Source: Bettongia penicillata ogilbyi (lineage: Eukaryota; Chordata; Mammalia; Diprotodontia; Potoroidae). Taken from it: a DNA stretch of 64,000 bases. The position numbers and the translations under genes are program-made. Location of the stretch: the NCBI GenBank assembly GCA_023548195.1, contig JAJHZJ010000575.1, positions 1,181,454-1,245,453 on the forward strand, in the 5' to 3' direction. Numbering within the stretch: the stretch's first letter is position 1; every line of letters starts with the position of its first letter. This document shows, piece by piece, positions 57,187 to 64,000 of this stretch. The notes below the pieces were generated by a model, which saw nothing but the letters and a program-made list of their open reading frames with translations, did no database searches and had not been told where the DNA came from.

Positions 57187-58164
57187 GTGATCATCATAAG
57201 TAAGAAGCAAATCAAAAAAGAAAAGGCCATCAAATCTTTCTGTGGGAATAAGGACCAAAACAGGAATACCAAAGAGGTCAGCATTGAGACTGTACTCCCA
57301 TCTGAAACTTCAGAAGGGAATATGAACTGGTCACAAGGACAAAGAGCATTCTTGGAAGAGCTAAAGAAAGATTTTAAAAGCCAAATTATATAAATAGAAG
57401 AAAAGCTGGCCAATGATTTTTAAAATATGAAAAAAGAAATCACAGAAGAATCTAAAAGGAAAATTGGACAAATGAAAAAGGAAGCACAAAATCTAACTGG
57501 GAAAATTGGATAAATGGAAAAGGAAGTACAAAAACTAACTGAAGAAAATAACTCCTTAAAGAAACAATTGTACAGATGAAAAAGGAGATACAAAAGTTAA
57601 CCGAAGAAAACAATTTGATAAAAATTAGCATTGGACAAGTAGAAGCTAATGGCTCTATGAGACATCAAGAATCAATCAAACAGAATCTAAAGAATGAAAA
57701 GATAGAAGAAAATGTAAAATATCTAATTGGAAAAACAACTGACCTGGAAAATAGAGAGAAAAATCTAAGAATTATTGGTCTACCAGAAAGCCATGATGAA
57801 AAAAAGAGCCTGGATAATATCTTCCAAGGAGAACTGCCCAGAAGTCCTAGATCCACAGGGCAAAAGAATCACTGAAAGAATCCACTGTTCACCTCTCAAA
57901 AGGGATCCCAAATTAAAAACACCAAGGAATATCATTGCCAAATTCCAGAACTATCAAGTGAAGGAGAAAATACTACAGGCAGCAAGAGAGAAACCATTCA
58001 AATATCGAGGAGATACAGTCAGGATCACACAGGGCCTTGCAGCTTCTACATTAAAAGATAGAAGGAATGGGAATATGATATTCCATAAGGCAAAGGAGCT
58101 GGAACAACAACCAAGGGTCAATTACTCAGCAAAGTTGAGCATAATATTTCAGACAAGGAGATAA
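57187..58164 (+). pseudogene. L1 ORF1 protein, disabled
   Basis: The family product is an RNA-binding trimer that packages L1 RNA. Visible: a Lys-rich N-terminus ('SKKQIKKEKAIKSF', 57199 on), a coiled-coil part (57421-57690), the RRM-type block with 'TTDLEN' and 'LRIIGLPESHD' (about 57735-57800) and the C-terminal domain with 'NIIAKFQNYQVKEKILQA' (57926-57980) and 'ASTLKDRRNGN'. The likely start codon is ATA at 57196. Stops occur at 57391, about 57423 and 57511, and the reading frame shifts twice (between 57393 and 57576, and near 57830). Confidence 0.92.
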
Positions 58165-58489
58165 ACATTCAATGACATAAGGGATTTCCAGACCTTCCTG
58201 ATGAAAAGGTCAGAGCTCAATAGAAAATTTGATTTTCAAACACAAGTCTCAAGAAAAGCATAAAAAAGTAAAACAGGGGACAAAAACTTGCTATTCAATA
58301 TGAGCATACTGTTTGCATCCCTAAAAGGCAAGATAATACTTGTTAATCTTGAGAATTGTATATTTATCATGATATATAAAAGGGATACACATAGATAGAG
58401 GAAGCAGATATAAAGTAAATGTGATGATAAAAATGTGATTAAGGGTGCAAAGGAATTGTAACAGGAGATGTAAAAAGGAGGAGGCAGAA

Positions 58490-58800
58490 AATCATAAATT
58501 ACATCACAGGAAGAGTCACAATATTATACTGCAGTAGAGAGAAAGAAAGGAGGGAGATGAGCATTGTTTGATATTTACTCTCATCTGACTTGGTTCAAGG
58601 AGGGAACAACAAACTCAGTTAAGTATAGAAATCTAACTAATTCTATAGGCAGTAGGAGAGGAAGGGGGAAAGAAGAGGGAGGGGAGGCTAAAAGGGAAGG
58701 AAGAAGTAGTAAGGATAAAAGGGAGGAAAAGGAAGGGAGTTGAAAGAAGGAAGGGAAGACTGAGGGAGGCAGTGGTCAAAAATTAAAGCTCTATTGTAGA
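58490..58800 (+). repeat. Purine-rich inter-ORF spacer of L1
   Basis: G/A-rich plus strand ('gaggaagggggaaagaagag' type) between ORF1 and ORF2; the counterpart of the stretch at 3.42-3.70 kb. Confidence 0.75.
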
Positions 58801-61800
58801 ATGGAAAGGAGAAGGGAGAATGAAAAGCACAAATGGGGGGAAAAGAGGATGAAGGGAAAGACACAAATAGTAATCATAACTGTAAATGTGAATGGAATGA
58901 ACTCTCCCATAAAATGGAGATGGATAGCAGGATGGACTAAAAACCATAATCCAACAATATGTTGTTTACAAGAAACACATTTCAAATGAGGGGATACGCA
59001 TAGGGAAAAGGGAAAAGGTTGGAGCAGAATATATTGTGCTTCATCTGATGTAAAAAGAAAAAAAAAAGCAGGGTTAGCAATCCTAATCTCAGACAAAGAA
59101 AAAGCAGAAATAGATCTAGTCAAAAGAGATAAGGAAGGACACTATATTCTGCTAAAAGTCACCATAGACAATGAAGCAATATCATTACTAAGCATATATG
59201 CTCCAAGTAGTACAGCTTCCAAATTCTTGGAGGAGAAGTTAAAGGAGTTACAGGAAGAAATAGACAGCAAAACTATACTAGTGGGGGACCTCAGCCTCCC
59301 CGTCTCTGCACTTGATAAATCTAAACTCAAAATAAACAAGAAAGAAGTTAAGGAAGTGAATAAAACTCTGGATAAGGTAGATGTGATAGATCTCTGGAGA
59401 AAACTGAATGAGGATAGAAAGGTTATATATTTTTCTCAGATATACATGGCACATATGCAAGAACTGACCATATACTAAGACACAAAATCCTCATAATCCA
59501 GTGCAGAAAGGCAAAGATAGTGAATGCATCCTTCTCAGATCGTAATGCAATAAAAATTATATGTAATAAAAGGCCATGGAAAGATAGACCAAAAATTAAT
59601 TGGAAACTAAATAATTTAATCCTACAGAATGAGTGAACTGAACAGAAATCATAGAAACAACCACCAACTTCATTCAAGAGAATGACAATAATGAACCCAC
59701 CAAATCTTATGGGATAACAAATTGAAAATCCTCAAGTAAATACCAAATTAAAAATACTAAAAACCAAAGGAGGGATTAATAAAATTGAAATTAAGAAAAC
59801 TATTGAACTAATAAATAAAACTAAGACTTGGTTTTATGAAAAAAACAATACAATTGATAAACCTTTGGTCAATTTGATTTTTAAAAGAAGAAAACCAAAT
59901 TGCCAATATCAAAAATGAAAAGGGTGAACTCACCTCCAATGAGGAGGAAATTAAAACAATAATTTAGAAATTAGTTTGCCCAAGTGTATGCCCATAAATT
60001 CCACAATCTGAAAGAGATAGATGATTATTTTCAATAATATAAATTGCTAGATTAACAGAAAAGGAAGTTGAATACTTAAATAACCCCATCTCAGAAAAAG
60101 AAATTGAACAAGTCATCAATGATCTCCCTAGGAAAAAGTCTCCAGGACCAAGTGGATTTAAAAGTGAATTCTATCAAACATTTGAAGAACTGTTAATTCC
60201 AATACTCTATAATTTAGGAAAATTGGAGGAGTCCTCTCAAATTCTTTTTATGATACAAATATGGTTCCAATATTTAAACCAGGAAGAGCCAAAACAGAGA
60301 AAGAAAATTATAGACCAATATCTCTAATGAATATAGATGCAAAATTTTAAGTAAGATTTTTAGCAAAAAGCAACTTATCACAAGAGTAACACATTATGAC
60401 CAGGTAGAATTTATACCAGGAATGCAGGGCTGGTTGAATATTAGGAAAACTATTAGCATTATTGATCATATCAACAATAAAACTAACAGAAACCTCATAA
60501 TTATCTCAATAGATGCAGAAAAACCTTTTAACAAACTACAACATCCATTCCTATTGAAACACAGGAGAGTATAGGAATAAATAGAACTTTCCATAAAATA
60601 ATAAGCAGTATCTACCTAAAACCTTCAGCAAGCATTATATGCAATGGGAATAAGCTAGATGCATTTCCAATAATATCAGGAGTGAAACAAGGATTTCCAC
60701 TGTCACCACTATTATTCAATATGGTGCTAGAAAAGTTAGCTGTAGCAATAAGAGAAGAAAAAGATATTGAAGGAATTAGAATAGGCAAAGAAGAAACTAA
60801 GTTATCATCACCCTTTGCAGATGATATGATGATATACTTAGAAAATCCCAGAGAATCAAAAAAACTACTTGAAATGATAAACAACCTTGGCAAAGTTGCA
60901 GGTTACTAAATAAATCTGCACAAATCATCTGAATTTCTATATATTACTAACAAAGCCCAATAGCAAGAGATAGAAAGAGAAATCTCATTTAAAGATCAGG
61001 TAGACACTATAAAATACTTGGGAGTCTATCTGTCAAAACCAACCCAGGGACTATTGGAACACAATTACAAAAACACTTTTCACACAAATGAAGTCAGATC
61101 CAAGTAAGTGTTGCTTGTGGGTAGGCTGAGTCAATATAATAAAAATGACAATTCTACCTAAATTAATTTACTTATTCAGTGCCACACCAATGAAACTATC
61201 AGATAATTATTTTCTAGAGCCAGAAAAAATATCAAAATTCATCTGGAAGAACAAAAGGGCCAGAATATCTAGGGAACTAATGGAAAGAAATTCTAGAGAA
61301 GTGACCTAGCCCTACCAGATCTCAAACTGTATTATAAAGCAGCAATTATCAAAACCACTTGGTACTGGATAAAAAAAAGAGGCATAGACCAATGGAATAT
61401 GTTAGGTACTCAAGGCACAGTAGTCAGTGAATATAGCAATGAGTATAGTCAACAAATATAGCTTGATATACCTAAGGACCCCAGCTTCTGGGATAAGAAC
61501 TCATTGTTCGACAAAAATTGCTGGGAAAACTGGATAACATGTGGTGGAAACTGGGCATAGACCAATGCCTGACACTGTACACAAGAATAAAGTCCAAATG
61601 GGTACATTACCTAGGTATAGAGATTGATATTGTAAACAAATTAGGGGAGCAAGGAATAGTATATTTATCAGATTTATGGAGAACAGAGAAGTTTTTGATT
61701 AAACAAGAGAGAAAACATAATGAAGTACAAAATGGATAATTTTCATTACATTAAATTGAAAAGTTTTTGTACAAACAAACCCAATGCAACCAAGACAATA

Positions 61801-62430
61801 AAGGAAATGGAAAACTGGGAAAGAATTTTTGCAGCTAGTGTCCATGATAAAGGCCTCATTTCTAAAATATATAGAGAACTGAGTCAAATTTACAAGATTA
61901 CAAGTCATCCCCAATTGATAAATGGTCAAAGGATATGAACAGACAGTTTTCAGAGGAAGAAATTAAAGGTATCTATAGTCATATGAAAAAATGCTCTAAA
62001 TCACTATTGATTAGAGACATGCAAATCAAAACAACTCTGAGGTACCACATCATACCTATGAGATTGGCTAACATGACAAAACAGGAAGATGATAAATGTT
62101 GGAGATGTGGGAGAGTTGGAATACTAATTCATTATTGGTGGAACAGTGAGCTGATCCAACCATTCTGGAGAGGAATTTGGAACTATACCCAAAGGCTACA
62201 AAAATGTGCATAGCTTTTGACCCAGCTATATCACTTCTAGGATTGTATCCCAAAGAAATCATAAAAATAGGAAAGAGTCCCACATGTACAAAAATATTTA
62301 TAGTAACTCTCTTTGTGATGGCCAAAAACTGGAAATCAAAGGTATGTTCATCAATTGGGAAATGACTGAATAAATTGTGTTATATGAATGCAATGGAATA
62401 CTATTGTGCTATAAAAAAAATGATGAATGG
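58801..62430 (+). pseudogene. L1 ORF2 protein (endonuclease/RT), disabled
   Basis: In live elements this protein nicks target DNA and copies L1 RNA into it. APE-type endonuclease: 'TVNVNGMNSPIK' (58879 on) and 'CCLQETHF' (58959-58982), then a TGA at 58987. The 'GDFN' motif reads GDLS (59284-59295) and 'SDH' reads SDR (59535-59543), so two catalytic positions are lost. RT: '[12 protein letters not shown]' (60685 on) and the active site FADD at 60814-60825. The C-terminal Cys-rich end reads 'KCWRCGRVGILIHYWWNSE' (62095 on), lacking the last Cys of the family. At least four frameshifts and many stops. Confidence 0.93.
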
Positions 62431-62844
62431 GAAGACTTCAGAGAAGCCTGGGAAGACTTATATGAACTGATGCTGAGTGAAAGGAGCAGAACCAGAACTT
62501 TGTACACAGCAACAACCACAATGTGTGAGAAATTTTTCTGGTAGACTTAGTACTTCATTGCAATGCAAGGATTTAAAAAAATTCCCAATGGGCTCTTGAG
62601 GTAAAATGCCTTCCACATCCAGAGAAGCAACTATGGAATTTTATCACAGAATGAGGAATTTTATCACAGAATCATTTTCTGTTACATTTTGTTTTGTTTT
62701 ATGATGTCTCCCATTCATTTTAATTCTTCTATGCAAAATGACTAAGGTGAAAATATATTTAATAGGGGGAGGGAAGGGAAAAAAGTCTAAGCTATATGGA
62801 AGTGATTGCAGAACACTGAAAACAAATAATTTAATTTAAAAAAA
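62431..62844 (+). other. L1 3' UTR and A-rich tail
   Basis: 'gctgagtgaaaggagcagaa', 'cttctatgcaaaatgactaa', a G-rich patch at 62766-62780, 'tatggaagtgattgcagaac' and the tail. A 16-base direct repeat ('gaattttatcacagaa') occurs at 62636 and 62654. Confidence 0.9.
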
Positions 62845-62856
62845 ATCTTGAACTAG
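62845..62856. repeat. L1 target-site duplication, right copy
   Basis: 'atcttgaactag', identical to 56129-56140. Confidence 0.93.
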
Positions 62857-63343
62857 ATGTCCCATAGACATTTTAAACTCAATAGATCTAAAACCAGATG
62901 TATTTTCCCCACATCCCCCACCCATTCTCTCTCCCTAATTTCACTAGTTTGTTCTGTTGAAGATACATCTATCCTCCCAATCACCCAAGCTAGGTGTCAT
63001 CCTTGACTTCTCACTCTCACCTCTTGTATGCAATCAGTTGCTGGCTCTTTGGGATTCTACCTTATTAACATGTCTCTGATATTAATCCTTCTCTCCTCTG
63101 ACATTGCTACCATACTGCTGGAAACCTTTATCACCTTAAACTTGGGCTGTTGGGTGGGCTCCCTGCCCCAGCTCTCTACTCATTGCAGTCCATCTCTGAT
63201 TCAGCTGTTAAGATGACCTTCCTAAAGGTATCTATGCTATGACTATATCACCCTGATACTCAATAAATTCCAGTGGCTCTCTAGGACCTCCAGAATCCAA
63301 TATAAAATTCTCTGTTGGCCATCCACAGCCTTTCACACTGTGA
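62857..63343 (+). mobile_element. L2 LINE, piece 2 of 3
   Basis: 'atgtcccatagacattttaa', 'atcacccaagctaggtgtca', 'tccttgacttctcactctca', 'ctctcctctgacattgctac', 'ttccagtggctctctaggac', 'tataaaattctctgttggcc': an ordered match to the L2 ORF2 C-terminal region. Short frames only. Confidence 0.92.
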
Positions 63344-63930
63344 TGTAAAGGCAACCCCTCTGGCATACCCAGGATGACTTGCTTGCACAGGTTCTTGGAT
63401 ATGCTTTTCTTAAAGAAAAGCAACTTTTAAGGGATCAATAATCACTAAACATATATGTCATCCACTTAGTTCAGGGGAAGAGTCAACACCTTGAACTTCA
63501 GAGAAAATACAAACAAATTACAAGCAGTAATTACAAACAGAGAAAATAGCATAAAGACCAACAGACAGAGCTTCTGTCTGGACATAAGCAACACATACAT
63601 CACAGATCAACAGACAGATCCAACTGTCTGACCATTACATACATGCATAGTTACCAGAGAGAGAAGCACCAACATCTGGATTTTCAAGGCCAGGGGCTCC
63701 TTAACAACTATGCAGAGATTCATCTGGCCAAATCACATGAACACTCTTCCAATGAGTGAACCCAAAGTAAAACCTCACCTCAGAGTATATAGAGAGCCAG
63801 AAGGCATCACAACCCATGTGCTTCAGTGCCTAACTACTAAAAGGTATGAAACCCTTCTAGCAATCAAGCTTCCCCTAAGCAAGCTTCCCTTAATGGGCTC
63901 CAGGGAAGACCTTATATCCCATTACATTAC
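63344..63930 (-). mobile_element. Solo LTR, second copy of the 36-kb family
   Basis: Same order as 36032-36620: 'gcacaggttcttggatatgc', 'catccacttagttcaggggaa', 'gttaccagagagagaagca', 'ccaacatctggattttc', 'ctcagagtatatagagagcc', 'agaaggcatcaca'. It starts at a TG (63344) and ends near 'cattaca'. It splits the L2, which resumes at about 63932. A target duplication is not clear; divergence from the 36-kb copy is substantial. Confidence 0.78.
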
Positions 63931-63931
63931 A

Positions 63932-64000
63932 TTATCTCCCGCCCTTTCAATCTTCCTATACTTTAATCCCTCCCTCACTCCCAAATACCCATTCAATAAC
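63932..64000 (+). mobile_element. L2 LINE, piece 3 of 3 (runs off the window)
   Basis: 'ccctttcaatcttcctatac' and 'tttaatccctccctcactc' match the L2 block that should follow 63343 (family: cctttccagtcttcttacac...). The element continues past the window end. Confidence 0.7.

Larger units (their letters stand above)
56141..62844 (+). mobile_element. Full-length L1 retrotransposon (6.7 kb, disabled)
   Basis: The element runs from a 5' start motif ('gtggagccaagatagtggag') to an A-rich tail and is flanked by perfect 12-bp target duplications, so its ends are well fixed. Order: 5' UTR (56141-57186), ORF1 (about 57187-58164), a purine-rich inter-ORF region (to about 58800), ORF2 with endonuclease, reverse transcriptase and Cys-rich end (about 58801-62430), and 3' UTR (to 62844). 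Both ORFs carry several stops and frameshifts, so it cannot move by itself. It interrupts an L2. Its ORF2 end is closest to the copies at 8.3 and 12.3-14.1 kb. Confidence 0.97.

Overview
This window looks like intergenic or intronic DNA from a marsupial (metatherian mammal). The inference rests on the repeat mix: marsupial-type L1 with an ORF1-only (HAL1-like) relative, many tRNA-headed CORE-SINEs of the MIR/Mon-1/Mar-1 kind, a chimeric SINE with an unrelated tail, abundant L2, CR1/L3 LINEs, an RTE-like LINE end and an LTR family. I cannot name the species from sequence alone. I found no exon, splice structure, RNA gene or CpG island of a host gene. Every open reading frame I could interpret belongs to a decayed retrotransposon or to a simple repeat.

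Layout. 1-10 kb: a (CT)n(CA)n microsatellite, a HAL1-like element (1.7-4.1 kb), a CR1/L3 copy on the minus strand split by later insertions (4.1-6.4 kb), a repeat-poor island (6.4-7.2 kb), SINEs, an L1 3' end and an L2 fragment. 10-20 kb: L2 fragments, an old L1 3' end, a 5'-truncated minus-strand L1 (12.3-14.1 kb), L2 reverse-transcriptase remnants, a cluster of SINEs, an L2 broken by a tiny L1 tail (17.5-18.8 kb) and a G-rich tract. 20-30 kb: an RTE-like LINE C-terminus beside a long (TA)n/(TATG)n array, then the most repeat-poor part of the window (22.4-24.4, 25.2-27.3 and 27.8-30.1 kb).

30-40 kb: a minus-strand L1 keeping its 3' half and 5' UTR but missing the middle (30.2-34.4 kb), a CR1/L3 end split by a solo LTR with a 5-bp target duplication (36.0-36.6 kb), and an L2 whose reverse transcriptase still shows YADD (37.9-39.1 kb). 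40-56 kb: Mar-1-like SINEs, L2 and L1 3' ends, a decayed L1 (49.2-51.2 kb), many MIR fragments and a GATA array. 56-64 kb: a full-length, 6.7-kb L1 with 12-bp target duplications, inserted in an L2 that is also interrupted by a second copy of the LTR family.

The parts do not form a pathway. The useful information is historical: insertions inside insertions give a relative order (CR1/L3 and L2 oldest; then MIR/CORE-SINEs and old L1; then LTR and younger L1). Family names come from recognised motifs and remembered consensus features, not from a database search. Boundaries marked approximate are judged by eye.
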